Source: Pseudozobellia thermophila (GTDB lineage: Bacteria > Bacteroidota > Bacteroidia > Flavobacteriales > Flavobacteriaceae). Taken from it: DNA of 64,000 bases. Position numbers and translations under genes: made by a program. Position 1 is the first letter of the stretch. The number at the start of each line of letters is the position of its first letter. This document shows positions 14,925 through 24,843 of the stretch, one piece after another. Location of the stretch: NCBI RefSeq assembly GCF_900141855.1, contig NZ_FQYU01000002.1, positions 1 to 64,000 on the forward strand. Reading direction: 5' to 3'. The notes under the pieces are model-generated. The model did no database searches. It was not told where the DNA came from and saw only the letters and a program-made list of their open reading frames with translations.

Positions 14925-17303
14925 ATGGACCTAAAAAAAATACTATTTGTAGCTGCCCCATCGTTCTTCTTTTTTTTCATGGCTTATGCGAAAATCCCCT
15001 CGAACGGGATGGGCCCTGGGAAATGTACGGGAGCAAGTATCGGGAAAACGGACATTTCAACTGCTGTCTATGTACCTCTTTATAGGTGGTATAGTACAAG
15101 TAGAGGTGACAACTTTACAACCACCAACCCGGCATGGCGTGGGACTAGAGGAGACAGGAAGGCACCTGACTATACTTTTAGCCGTATAGAGGGAAGCCTC
15201 TTTAACCCAAACAATCCACAGCCGCCAGGTACCGTTGCGGTTTATAGCTGGTATAGCCCAAGCCGAAAAGATAATTTCATGACATCGGATCCGCGTTGGA
15301 GAGGTAACCGGGGTGATACCCGAACTCCTGATTATAGATTTGTACGCTTGGAGGGATACGCTTATGATCCCGATGCTCCCCCTCCAACCGGAGCAGCTAC
15401 GCTATACAGTTGGTACAGTCCGGATCGGGGCGATAATTTTGTAACGACCAGCAGAGCGTGGGCCGGATTCAAAGGTGTCGACAGCAAAGCACCCAATTAC
15501 AACTATGTTCGTCGTGAAGGATATGTACTGCCTTACTTTAACCATCCGAGCGGAAGCTATAACATAGTCCCTTTATTTTTTCACTTTCAATATGATCACA
15601 TTGATGCGGATAGCGGACTACCTGCCTACGGGTCAGGTGAAAATATGCAAACCATGGACACCATTGACAAGGCCATTGATAAGTTAAATCAGCTGATGGA
15701 AAAGGCCAGAGGCTTGGATACCAGAATTTTGAAATTTGTAAGGGTGGGCGTTCGCTATCAACAATTGGCTATTGATGACCCTGCCCTCCTTCCGTTGTAT
15801 TCATGGAAAAGTGCCCGTAGAAATGACCAACTGGCATTTGCACATCCTTCATGGCGCATTGACCCAGAGATTGATGGCCAAATGAATCCTCCTGATTATA
15901 TTCCTCAACGAAAAGAAGGTTCCATTTTTCCGCCCGATGAACCCAAACCCGCCGGGACCGTGGCCCTTTACAGTTGGTATAGTCCCAGTAGAGGGGATAA
16001 TTTGATTACTACAAACCCTGAATGGGATGGTTCGATTTACGATACGAAAGCTCCTGATTACCATTTAATAAGAAAGGAAGGCTACATTTATGATCCAACC
16101 AGGCCACAACCTGAAAACACGGTTGCACTTTATAGTTGGTATAACCCGATAGAAGGAGATAATCTTGCCACTACCGACCACTCTTGGGCCGGTCGGCGAG
16201 GCGACACCCGGGATTCCAATTATCGATTCGTCCGAATGGAGGGATATGTTGCAACGCCATCAGGATGCGATTTAAGAAGTTCATCGATTAGTATCCATAG
16301 AATGGACAAAACCATAAACATCCTGGCCACGAATGCCTGTAAAGGTATAACTACCTCTCCCTCGACAATAGTGGCAACTGCAGGCTCCTTGGCACATGAA
16401 ATTGGACATGCCTTAGGATTGTTCCATACATTTGATGGCAATAAGAACACGTCCACCGCAGAACTCCTACATCGAAATTTAGATCCAAACTCCGATGATT
16501 CCTGCTACATAAAAGGTGATCGGGTCTGTGATACTCCTCCCGACTACGGCAAGGCTCGACCTGATGGAGACCTAACGGATGTCGTATGTGGCGGAATAGT
16601 GCCGGTACCCTGCGAACAACTAGGTCCACCTTGCGATTTACAAGAGTCCATAATCGATGGCAACGGGTTATGCAGGGCCGCAGGAAACCAAGGTTTACGT
16701 ACTTACGATGCCATTGCTTTAGGACTTCAGGGGGGGACCCCAAATAATATCATGGGCTATTCGTCCCAAGAGGAACTCAGTTACGAGCAATACGTTCGAA
16801 TGCTATATTATTCGTTGTGGCGTTTTGGCCTAAAATCCCAAGTGCCATCGGACGACAAGAATATTTTTAAGGAGTTTATATTTGCCCCTCCCGCTACAGA
16901 ATTCTGGAATACGGTACCCTCCTTTAAACATCAGTTAAACAAACCCAAATTGGATAGCAATATTCCGATGTACCGAAGCTCATTATCAAATAACAATCAA
17001 TGGGCAGCTGGGGTAACTGGAAGTGTTGGGGATAGGTTGTTAAATTTTAGCCTAAGGATTTTGGGAAGTGGCTTGCCCGGCAATGGTACAGAAATACAGG
17101 TTTCATTACCCGATGGGAGAATGATCGGCATCTCGGCGGAAAATTTGCACCTAGAAGAGGGAAGTGTTGTTTTTGATGAAATATATGGGCAAAACCTCGA
17201 TGCCTTGCGCGATTTGCAGCCGCATGGCCAATGGAAAGTAAGTTTATTGAACAGTGGAGGATTTACTCCCAGTGAAGCTCGTTTATCGGTTATAGGACAT
17301 TAG
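14925..17303 (+). CDS. Secreted M43-type zinc metalloprotease with six lectin-like repeats
   Basis: A 792-residue protein with a hydrophobic export signal (residues 5-22). HEIGHALGLFH (about 491-501) is the extended zinc motif of metzincins, and the context fits the M43 (cytophagalysin/pappalysin) family. Six copies of a 52-57 residue repeat, with core YSWYSPSRGDN...W...PDY...R.EGY, start near 50, 105, 158, 289, 346 and 401. They resemble DUF5648-type repeats and form two sets of three. The second set lies between the first strand region of the peptidase (about 212-287) and its zinc motif. The C-terminal 130 residues resemble a proprotein-convertase P-like or adhesion domain. No type IX sorting domain is evident. 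Confidence 0.85.
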   Translation: MDLKKILFVAAPSFFFFFMAYAKIPSNGMGPGKCTGASIGKTDISTAVYVPLYRWYSTSRGDNFTTTNPAWRGTRGDRKAPDYTFSRIEGSLFNPNNPQPPGTVAVYSWYSPSRKDNFMTSDPRWRGNRGDTRTPDYRFVRLEGYAYDPDAPPPTGAATLYSWYSPDRGDNFVTTSRAWAGFKGVDSKAPNYNYVRREGYVLPYFNHPSGSYNIVPLFFHFQYDHIDADSGLPAYGSGENMQTMDTIDKAIDKLNQLMEKARGLDTRILKFVRVGVRYQQLAIDDPALLPLYSWKSARRNDQLAFAHPSWRIDPEIDGQMNPPDYIPQRKEGSIFPPDEPKPAGTVALYSWYSPSRGDNLITTNPEWDGSIYDTKAPDYHLIRKEGYIYDPTRPQPENTVALYSWYNPIEGDNLATTDHSWAGRRGDTRDSNYRFVRMEGYVATPSGCDLRSSSISIHRMDKTINILATNACKGITTSPSTIVATAGSLAHEIGHALGLFHTFDGNKNTSTAELLHRNLDPNSDDSCYIKGDRVCDTPPDYGKARPDGDLTDVVCGGIVPVPCEQLGPPCDLQESIIDGNGLCRAAGNQGLRTYDAIALGLQGGTPNNIMGYSSQEELSYEQYVRMLYYSLWRFGLKSQVPSDDKNIFKEFIFAPPATEFWNTVPSFKHQLNKPKLDSNIPMYRSSLSNNNQWAAGVTGSVGDRLLNFSLRILGSGLPGNGTEIQVSLPDGRMIGISAENLHLEEGSVVFDEIYGQNLDALRDLQPHGQWKVSLLNSGGFTPSEARLSVIGH

Positions 17304-17602
17304 CCTAAAAATAATCCACAAAGAATAAAAATACATGATTTTAAACGGGAATTCAACCGCCCACTCCAAACCTACAGCCCCCCATCCTAACCATCGGATC
17401 GCCCAGGACAAGGGCGTCGGCCCGCCCAATGAGCCATCCTGCGTTAAGGATGGGGAAAAGGCAGTATAAGATAACTTTTATTTTAGAATCCATAGCGACA
17501 TTTTTTATACTTAAACAACTGAATAACAATACAATGTCCAAACACCTCTATTTTTAAGCATAAATTTTAAAGTAAGGTGGTTAAGGGTCACATCCCCCTA
17601 CC
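17304..17602. other. Intergenic stretch between convergent genes
   Basis: About 300 bases between the protease stop and the regulator stop. No gene is visible. A GC-rich block (17361-17455) resembles the one at 14460-14530 in tone, but I cannot show homology. Confidence 0.4.
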
Positions 17603-18215
17603 TCAAAGCCCATTGATTATGGCATAAGCCACCAGACCGCTCGTAGTGCTCATGTTCGCCTTTCGCAGAATATTCTTTCGATGTGTACGTACGGTCTCTT
17701 GACTTATAAAAAGTTGTGCTGCGATTTGCTTGCTATTGAGCCCGCTGATCAGCAGACGTATGATTTCCTTTTCGCGTAAACTGAACAAGTCCTTTGTTTT
17801 GGTCAGTTCCGGTCGCTCGGGTCGAATATGGAAGGTTTCATTGGTCTTGCGGTTGCACAGAATAGCCTGGGGAAGCTCGGTCGGAGCAAGAAAGGAAACA
17901 TCCGTAAAGACATTGACAAAAATATAAGGCACCTCGTTGTCGTCGAATGCCAAGGGAATGCTTTGATGCTGAATGGTGACGGGGCTTCCGTCCTTTCGTC
18001 CGCACCGGTAAAAATAGGTCACATGAACCCATTTTCGTTCATTATGCGGCCTTTCCAATATATATTCCATGGCGAGTTTGATTACCGAACCCAAATTTCA
18101 GATGCCCTGCACGGACTTCCGCTCCCCATTCGTTGAAAAAATCGGCCTTCCGGTACCATTGCAACCCCAGTGGCAAGAGGCCATCGAACATGCCTTGCAA
18201 AGCCGGAAACGGCAT
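17603..18215 (-). pseudogene. PAS-LuxR-type transcriptional regulator, frameshifted
   Basis: The C-terminal frame (from 18094) has a PAS-like half (ERPHNERKWVHVTYFYRC) and a LuxR-type helix-turn-helix (LREKEIIRLLISGLNSKQIA...RTHRKNILRK). It has no ATG at a sensible place: a TGA at 18098-18100 stops it. Upstream, in the neighbouring frame, an ATG at 18213-18215 opens MPFPALQGMFDGLLPLG, followed by FFNEWGAEVRAGHLKFG. This is the missing N-terminal part of the same fold and joins the second frame at 18090-18105. The whole would be about 205 residues. A one-base change explains this. It is divergent from the SQR gene, which it may once have controlled. Confidence 0.7.
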
Positions 18216-18278
18216 TTTACCGCCCTCCTACCTACATCCCCATATATCTGAGAACCTGGGGTTTGCCATTGGTCTTAT

Positions 18279-18322
18279 GTAACCAATGTTACTGAAACGC
18301 CAACTATAAAGCCCTATATTCA
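18279..18322 (+). promoter_or_regulatory. GTAAC-N4-GTTAC palindrome and promoter of the SQR gene
   Basis: GTAACCAATGTTAC (18279-18292) is a perfect palindrome with a 4-base centre. TATATTCA (18315-18322), 36 bases from the palindrome start, fits TAnnTT. The DsrE-like gene at 27.9 kb has the same palindrome and the same 36-base offset. The size and symmetry fit a Crp/Fnr-type activator near -41.5. Confidence 0.6.
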
Positions 18323-18347
18323 TCAAATTCCTAAAATCAGACTACAA

Positions 18348-19655
18348 ATGAGCACACATCATCAAATTCTTATAATCGGTGGCGGTACCGCCGGAATTAT
18401 GGTAGCCGCACAGTTAATAGAACAAAAAAAGGCCAAGGATGTGGCCGTGATCGAACCGTCGGACACCCACTATTATCAGCCTGCTTGGACCTTGGTAGGG
18501 GCCGGTACCTATGACTATGACAAAACAGCCCGACCCATGGCCTCCGTTATGCCGAAAAAGGCCACTTGGATCAAGGACAGGGCAACGGGTTTCGACCCCG
18601 AAAACAATACGGTACATACGGCGAACAAAGGTGATTTTACCTATGATTATTTGGTAGTGGCGCCGGGACTCACCTATGATTTCAGCCTCGTCCCCGGTTT
18701 GGGGGAGGCCATCGACAAAGGGGTGGTCTGTAGCAATTACACCAATCCGAAGCACACCTGGGAGGTTATTAAAAATTTTAAAGGGGGTACCGCCCTTTTT
18801 ACGCAGCCAACAACCCCCATTAAATGTGGCGGGGCACCCCAAAAGATCATGTACCTGGCAGAAAGCTATTTTAGAAAGAGCGGTGTACGCAAGAATACGC
18901 AAGTGGTATTTGCCACCTCCGGAACGGTAATCTTCGGGGTCAAGCAGGTTGCCGAAACCTTAATGAAGGTGGTCGATAGAAAGGACATCAACCTGAGGTT
19001 CCACCATAAGCTGGTCGCCGTGGATGGCGATAAGAAAATAGCCTGGTACGAAATGGGCAAGGATATTACCGCCGGTGGATGCGTTGTAATGTCCGGTGAC
19101 GACGACAACGAATTTTTGGATGAATCCTTCCAGTACAATTACAAGGATGTAAAGGTAACCCAGGACGGCGATCGCTACGGCATTCACTACGATATGCTGC
19201 ATACCGCCCCTCCCTCGGTGGCGCCCCAATTCGTAAGGGAGTCCCCCTTGGTAAACGAAGCGGGCTGGGTCGACGTAGATCCCAAGACCATGCAGCACAA
19301 GAAATACCCCAATATTTTCAGTTTGGGGGATGTCTCTTCCCTGCCAACGGCCAAAACGGGTGCCGCCATTCGCAAACAGGCACCGATAGTCGTCGACAAT
19401 ATCGATACCTTGATCAAGACCAAGCACAAGGGCAATATGTCTTACAATGGGTATTCTTCATGCCCCTTGGTCACCGACTATGGAAAAATGGTGTTGGCGG
19501 AATTTGATTACAAGAACAATTTTACGCCAGACCCAAAGCTCAAAAACCTGTTGATCAACGACAGTTCAAAGGAACATTGGAGGCTTTGGATGCTCAAAAA
19601 ATACGGTTTGCCCTATTTGTACTGGAACAAGATGATGAAGGGCAAGGATGTCTAA
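18348..19655 (+). CDS. sqr: Sulfide:quinone oxidoreductase-like flavoprotein
   Basis: A 435-residue FAD enzyme of the SQR/NDH-2 superfamily. SQR oxidises sulfide at the membrane, passes electrons to quinone and forms polysulfide or persulfide. The FAD-binding GGGTAG lies at residues 11-16. Cys160 in PIKCGGAPQKIMYL and Cys372 in YSSCPLVTDYGK match the redox-active cysteine pair of the mitochondrial-type (SQRDL) branch; Cys128 is extra. GDVSSLPTAKTGAAIRKQ is the second FAD contact. The C-terminal end has an amphipathic, Trp/Tyr-rich segment suited to membrane contact. It is monocistronic, with a palindrome-bearing promoter shared in form with the DsrE-like gene. Confidence 0.85.
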   Translation: MSTHHQILIIGGGTAGIMVAAQLIEQKKAKDVAVIEPSDTHYYQPAWTLVGAGTYDYDKTARPMASVMPKKATWIKDRATGFDPENNTVHTANKGDFTYDYLVVAPGLTYDFSLVPGLGEAIDKGVVCSNYTNPKHTWEVIKNFKGGTALFTQPTTPIKCGGAPQKIMYLAESYFRKSGVRKNTQVVFATSGTVIFGVKQVAETLMKVVDRKDINLRFHHKLVAVDGDKKIAWYEMGKDITAGGCVVMSGDDDNEFLDESFQYNYKDVKVTQDGDRYGIHYDMLHTAPPSVAPQFVRESPLVNEAGWVDVDPKTMQHKKYPNIFSLGDVSSLPTAKTGAAIRKQAPIVVDNIDTLIKTKHKGNMSYNGYSSCPLVTDYGKMVLAEFDYKNNFTPDPKLKNLLINDSSKEHWRLWMLKKYGLPYLYWNKMMKGKDV

Positions 19656-19830
19656 CGGCACCCCATTTCTTGGAAAAAAGAACGGACTGGGTTAAAAAAT
19701 CCCTTGGGGGGCATTGACGAAGCCCTCCATAGGGATTTATGGATGCCCGGCCCGTACCAAAGCAGCCCGATAAATCGTTCCGGCATGAAGGCTAGGTTCG
19801 GGCGGGCTGTACTATACCCGATGAAAAACA

Positions 19831-22800
19831 CTAGTCCAAAATTTCATCTATCGTCATGATATTGTCATCAGGAACACGGTCGATCATTTTATTATATGGA
19901 TCGATCCCCGCTTTAAGGGGCTCCTTATCGGTTATAAAGGTATGCGTTGATTTTCCAGGTTTCACCCATGTTTGTGCTACTACCAAAGGCGATTTAACGG
20001 TCATGCCCTGATCGTTTTCAATGTCATTGTCAAACACTGCTATATCGAGCAAATTGGGCCGGTCTCCTGCGGCTAACAATTTGCCATTTCCGTCAAAGTA
20101 ATTCTTAGCACTTTCTACAGTTATAGTCACTTCATACTTATCATCAACTAGTTTTTTATATTTAGCATCAGTAACCTTATTGGAATACAATGTTATCTTT
20201 TCAAAACTGTCTTCCAAATAATATTTGAGCGAATCCGGTGTTACCGATTTCATATAATCATACCATTCCAAGGTCGTCGTAAAGGGGGCTTCAGCCCTAA
20301 AACGCGCTGCTTCGGTATAGGCTTTGAACCCTTTGTTTAAGTTGGCCTCACCTATTAAATCTTGAAGTCCGTACAGTATCAATCCTCCTTTTTGATACCA
20401 GACATAGGCTTGACTGTCGTTGTCCAAAAGCGTTTTTTCAAATTTACTTTCATTGGCCCTGCCTCTTAAATAGGTATCCAATTCATCTTTAAGAAATTTT
20501 TGCATGGCATCATCACCATATGCTTCCTTCATTACCATGAGTGCCGCATATTCCGCCATGGATTCTGAAATTTGATTTGCACCTCGCGTCGCCGATGGAG
20601 AAATTTGATGCCCCCACCATTGGTGTGCCACCTCATGGGAGGTGACGAAATAGAGGTAATCGACATCATTGGGGTCATTAAAATCGCCCACCCAGGCGAA
20701 ACTCTCTGAAAAAGGAACGGTATTGGGAAGCGATTGGGCAAAAAATTGATACCGGGGAAACTCCAGGATACGAAGTTGTTTATATTGATAGGCTCCAAAA
20801 TTTTCTGAAAAATAATCCAAGGAGTGTTTTACGCTCTTTACAAAGCGATCAATATTGTAGGTATGCGTTGGATGGTGAAATATTTCAATAGTCACTTTCT
20901 CTCCGCCTTTACCTGTCCAAACTTCGCGATGTACCTTATACACTGCAGAGGAAATATTATAGAAAAAATTCAATTCTCCCGTCATTTTATACCGGTAATA
21001 GTTACGACCGTTTTCTTTCCATTCTTTTTGTAACTGGCCGGGCATTATGGCAATTTGATCGGGAGCGGTACTCACAGTGCCTTCAAAAGTGACATAATCC
21101 GCATCATCGCTAAAGAGCAAATTGCTTGTTCCCCATGCATCCGTTTGTTCCGGATACTGATAGTCTTTTATGGGCAAACCATACTTTTTACGATCTTGGT
21201 CACTGGTTAATTCCTCTTCCGGACTGTACCCGAATGACGGAAAATAGTCATTATTTAAAAATGTACCATTATAGACAATATCCGAACCGTAACCTTCATT
21301 GGGAAAACCTTTGTAAGAGGCCGCTACCTCTAATGTCAATGTAAGGGTGTCCTTAGGTTGCAAGGGGGGATCAAAGGCATAGATTTCATAGCCGTAATCG
21401 TCATAACGCTTTCCCAGTTTGGGGACCTTGCCGTTTATGGTAAATGACTTCACTTCTTTCTTAAGCAAGCCTTCCGCCCCCCAGTTTAAGTGGAGCGAGT
21501 CAATTACTTCCTCCGTTTTATTTACCATTACATACCTGGTTTTGATGGTGGCAGAACGTTCTTCGGGCACTAAATCCGCATCAACCGTAACATCGACAAC
21601 TTTGGGTTGCGCTATTTTGTGATATTTACTTAAGGTTTTTTCATAATCGGCTGATTTGATGGTACCTGCCTTATCCGTTCTGTACTTATTGAGCGTTTTG
21701 GTATTGTAATTTATAAATGCGCCTGAACCAATAAATACGGCCAACAGGGCCAGGCCCATACCCATAGTCCTTAGGTTTAGGCGTTCCTTTACCAATTGCC
21801 ACCTCGCTTTTATGCCTGAATCCGTGCCCCGTTTCCAAAAGAGGTAACCAATGACCGTTAAAACGCCCCCACAGGCCAACCAATACATCCTAAACCATAA
21901 CAAGGCCTCACCAAAATGCCCGAAACCGTTCATATCGGAGACGATATAACGTGGGGCGTAACTATAGAGGTATAGATTATTGTCAACTTCGGCCAAACTA
22001 TTTAAACCAAAAAGCAAGGCCCATATGGCAATGGCAATGACATGGCCCATAAACTTTTTTGTGACCAATGAATGCACAAAAAAGGCCAGCATGACAAATA
22101 TGATGTACTTTGGAAATTCTATTAAATACAAGTCGGTGAAGTACTTGTCAAATTCAAAATTGAAGTAGCCCTTTATAACCTGGTTGAGCATTCCACTGAC
22201 CAAAACCATATTTACAAGAATAAAACCCACCATCACCAATGCCAAGAATTTTGAACCATAAACAATGCGATTGGGTATAGGTAATGAGCCGAAAATTTGA
22301 TCGTAGTTGACATTGCGTTCCCGATGCAACACCTCGCCGGTCATAAACACGATAAGGATGAATATGAGAATGATATAGGTGAAGTCCTTGACCTCCAACA
22401 TATAGTAGGTAAGCGGTAAAGAGGGTGTTCCGTAGGTAGGGAAGCCAAACCAAGCATCAAAAAACAAGAATAAAACCGCGGCAATAAGTATGGCCCTAAA
22501 AAAATTATCCCTAATGATATTTTTAAACTCTATTCCCGCCAACCGAAACAACAATTTGAAGTTCAATGCTCCGGAAAACACCTTTGCCACACGAGGTATT
22601 TTCGTTAATGCAGCTGAGGCTTTGGGCGTATCTAAATTGTCGTCTTTCTTTTTGGAGGTATAATTCTTGTTCAAGAATCGTTGAAAGTCGAATCTAAACA
22701 AGGTGTAGAAAAGGGTCATTAATCCTACCCCGACCCAAATGATGCGATTCCATAACAACATTCCATTAAAAGGAACCGTCTGGGTATTTTGTTCTTCAGG

Positions 22801-23475
22801 CGTCCAATATTGGATGGTATTTTCGTAAGTTCCAAGGCCAAATGGATCTATTAAACTTACCAAATCCTTGTTTTCTATGTCTTGCGTAAGTGTTATGGTA
22901 ACGAGGTAGACAATAAAAAGAATAGCGCCACCCGCATAGGCTAACATTACTTTTTTGGTTAGACTCACCAGGGCGAAAAAAATACAGCCTGCGAAGAAAA
23001 AGTTCGTCCAGTACAAGATCAAGGTAGGTTGCACATAATGCCACAGATTAAAATCGGTAAATCGCTCCGCTTCCTCATAGCCCGCATACGGGCCGATTAA
23101 AAAACCGATGATCAGGCCTATGTGCAGCCCGAGACTGACAAAAAAAAGTACGGACATAGAGCCTAAGAAACGACCTAACAAGTACCCCTTTTCGCTTACG
23201 GGAAAAGAGAAATAATAATTTTCCGTTTTGTGCTCAATATCCCTATAAACGGGGACTCCCATAATAGCACTTGAAAGCATAATACCAAAAACACTAATAG
23301 TGGACAGCACGGTTGCAATGGCCACTGGCGAGTTGACAAAAACCTTTTCCGATGCAGGGCCATTACCTCCGATAGCCACAAAAAGTCCGAAAATTATCAG
23401 GATTCCAAAATAGGCCCAAGTTGCCGGGCGACCTAATCTATATTTGATTTCGAATAGAAAAATTTCTTTAAGCAT
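19831..23475 (-). CDS. ABC-2 type permease fused to an M1-family aminopeptidase domain
   Basis: A 1214-residue membrane protein. The first 580 residues contain two sets of about six membrane segments in the ABC-2 permease manner. The C-terminal half is an M1 (gluzincin) peptidase domain, with HEVAHQWWGH near 947-956 and the third zinc ligand in SESMAEYAA. The aminopeptidase GAMEN motif is not seen; FSESFAWV occupies that region, so the exopeptidase activity may differ. Such fusions, with their ATPase gene adjacent, are known in Bacteroidota without an established substrate. The ATPase gene ends 32 bases upstream. A peptide-linked export or processing role is inference. Confidence 0.88.
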   Translation of the reverse strand: MLKEIFLFEIKYRLGRPATWAYFGILIIFGLFVAIGGNGPASEKVFVNSPVAIATVLSTISVFGIMLSSAIMGVPVYRDIEHKTENYYFSFPVSEKGYLLGRFLGSMSVLFFVSLGLHIGLIIGFLIGPYAGYEEAERFTDFNLWHYVQPTLILYWTNFFFAGCIFFALVSLTKKVMLAYAGGAILFIVYLVTITLTQDIENKDLVSLIDPFGLGTYENTIQYWTPEEQNTQTVPFNGMLLWNRIIWVGVGLMTLFYTLFRFDFQRFLNKNYTSKKKDDNLDTPKASAALTKIPRVAKVFSGALNFKLLFRLAGIEFKNIIRDNFFRAILIAAVLFLFFDAWFGFPTYGTPSLPLTYYMLEVKDFTYIILIFILIVFMTGEVLHRERNVNYDQIFGSLPIPNRIVYGSKFLALVMVGFILVNMVLVSGMLNQVIKGYFNFEFDKYFTDLYLIEFPKYIIFVMLAFFVHSLVTKKFMGHVIAIAIWALLFGLNSLAEVDNNLYLYSYAPRYIVSDMNGFGHFGEALLWFRMYWLACGGVLTVIGYLFWKRGTDSGIKARWQLVKERLNLRTMGMGLALLAVFIGSGAFINYNTKTLNKYRTDKAGTIKSADYEKTLSKYHKIAQPKVVDVTVDADLVPEERSATIKTRYVMVNKTEEVIDSLHLNWGAEGLLKKEVKSFTINGKVPKLGKRYDDYGYEIYAFDPPLQPKDTLTLTLEVAASYKGFPNEGYGSDIVYNGTFLNNDYFPSFGYSPEEELTSDQDRKKYGLPIKDYQYPEQTDAWGTSNLLFSDDADYVTFEGTVSTAPDQIAIMPGQLQKEWKENGRNYYRYKMTGELNFFYNISSAVYKVHREVWTGKGGEKVTIEIFHHPTHTYNIDRFVKSVKHSLDYFSENFGAYQYKQLRILEFPRYQFFAQSLPNTVPFSESFAWVGDFNDPNDVDYLYFVTSHEVAHQWWGHQISPSATRGANQISESMAEYAALMVMKEAYGDDAMQKFLKDELDTYLRGRANESKFEKTLLDNDSQAYVWYQKGGLILYGLQDLIGEANLNKGFKAYTEAARFRAEAPFTTTLEWYDYMKSVTPDSLKYYLEDSFEKITLYSNKVTDAKYKKLVDDKYEVTITVESAKNYFDGNGKLLAAGDRPNLLDIAVFDNDIENDQGMTVKSPLVVAQTWVKPGKSTHTFITDKEPLKAGIDPYNKMIDRVPDDNIMTIDEILD

Positions 23476-23507
23476 AATTGAATGATTTAAGTGAATGAAT
23501 GAAGCAA

Positions 23508-24395
23508 TTATGCCGATACAGTCTCCATACGAGATGTAATTTCAGCAAAGTAAACGTCCTCTAAATTGGCCGGACTAGCTTCAAAGGAAGCATCTGGCTT
23601 ATCATCACTTAAAACATGGATTATAGTTTGCCCCGCCTTAAGATGCGTAGAAATGACCTGCATCCCCGACTGGTAGCTTTCTAGTTCCACTTTCTCTATA
23701 GCTTTTTTCCAAACGCGACCTTTAACGGCTTCGGTCAAAACAGCCGGATTGCCCTTTGCAACAACTTCACCAAGACAAATAATTGCCATATTGTTGCATA
23801 AATTGGAAATGTCCTCAACAATATGTGTAGAGAGAATTACAATGGTATTTTCACCAATTTCACTTAATAGGTTATGGAATCGAACACGTTCCGCAGGGTC
23901 GAGACCGGCCGTGGGTTCATCTACAATAATTAAACGTGGATCACCAATTAGGGCCTGGGCAATACCAAATCGCTGTTTCATACCACCGGAATAGGTGCCT
24001 AAGCTTTTGTTCCGCACATGCCAAAGATTGGTTTTTGTCAGTAAGGATTCTACCAAGTCTTTACGCTCACCTTTACTTGACACCCCTTTTAAGGAGGCAA
24101 TATGGTTTAACATGTTGTACGAACTCACTTTTGGGTATACCCCGAACTCTTGGGGAAGGTATCCAAGAATTTTTCGCACCTCGGACTTATCATTTAAAAT
24201 GTCTATTTCGCCAAGTGTAACGGAGCCGGAATCCGCTTGTTGTAATGTCGCCAAGGTTCGCATTAAAGACGATTTACCTGCACCATTTGGGCCTAGTAGA
24301 CCAAACATTCCTTGGGGAATGGTCAAGGTAACGTCTTTTAAGGCTTGAACGCCATTGGAATACGTTTTACTTAAATTCTTGATTTCTAACTCCAT
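23508..24395 (-). CDS. ABC transporter ATP-binding protein
   Basis: A 295-residue ATPase. Walker A is GPNGAGKSS, the signature is YSGGMKQR and Walker B is LIIVDEPTAGLDP, followed by the H-loop STHIVED. The start MELEIKNLSK (24395) is preferred over 24437, which adds 14 unlikely residues. The C-terminal 70 residues after the nucleotide-binding domain are an accessory domain typical of ABC-2 systems. It is the partner of the 1214-residue permease-peptidase fusion, 32 bases downstream, and forms a two-gene export operon with it. Confidence 0.92.
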   Translation of the reverse strand: MELEIKNLSKTYSNGVQALKDVTLTIPQGMFGLLGPNGAGKSSLMRTLATLQQADSGSVTLGEIDILNDKSEVRKILGYLPQEFGVYPKVSSYNMLNHIASLKGVSSKGERKDLVESLLTKTNLWHVRNKSLGTYSGGMKQRFGIAQALIGDPRLIIVDEPTAGLDPAERVRFHNLLSEIGENTIVILSTHIVEDISNLCNNMAIICLGEVVAKGNPAVLTEAVKGRVWKKAIEKVELESYQSGMQVISTHLKAGQTIIHVLSDDKPDASFEASPANLEDVYFAEITSRMETVSA

Positions 24396-24843
24396 GTTTT
24401 TCAATATTGGTTGGTTAATTATGGGTACTCGATGCATTGGTTTCAGGGGTTTGAAAAACTCATTCTTCGGTTACAGAATGAATTTTCCAGCATGCACGAA
24501 AAAAACTATAAAGGGGAAGCTAAAACTACGTTTACCATTAGTGCTTTTAACCAATGCCAACGCGACTGATTGAATAGTTTTTTTTCTATTCGATTAAAAT
24601 AGATCTTTTAATTACAATAAACGCAAATGGAATTAAGTTTTTCGCTCCACCGGGAATGATCTTCCGTGGAGCATCGAATATCTATTTCGATATTTTAGGT
24701 AATTGTAGGTTTTTACCATGAAGTCAAGGATAATCAACCAGCCTCTTCGATACAAGCAGATTGAATTAGGGGGCGAATAAATGCCAATCCACCCTCCTGC
24801 CAAAAAAACGAAACTGCAGTACAATGAATGGCGATAGCCCCAA
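24396..24843. other. Intergenic stretch with one stem-loop
   Basis: No gene is visible. GCTCCAC (24644-24650) pairs with GTGGAGC (24666-24672). It could be the 3' end of the TPR gene transcript, but no T-run follows on the minus strand. Confidence 0.4.

Noticed and set aside
16351-16743. 130-residue minus-strand frame opposite the M43 catalytic region
   Set aside because: Overlaps the HEIGHALGLFH coding DNA; Cys/His/Arg-rich shadow.
18414-18902. 162-residue minus-strand frame opposite SQR
   Set aside because: Antisense shadow of a gene with clear FAD and Cys motifs.
24644-24672. Stem-loop GCTCCAC/GTGGAGC as a terminator of the TPR gene
   Set aside because: On the minus strand it is followed by A-rich rather than T-rich DNA, so it does not fit a rho-independent terminator.
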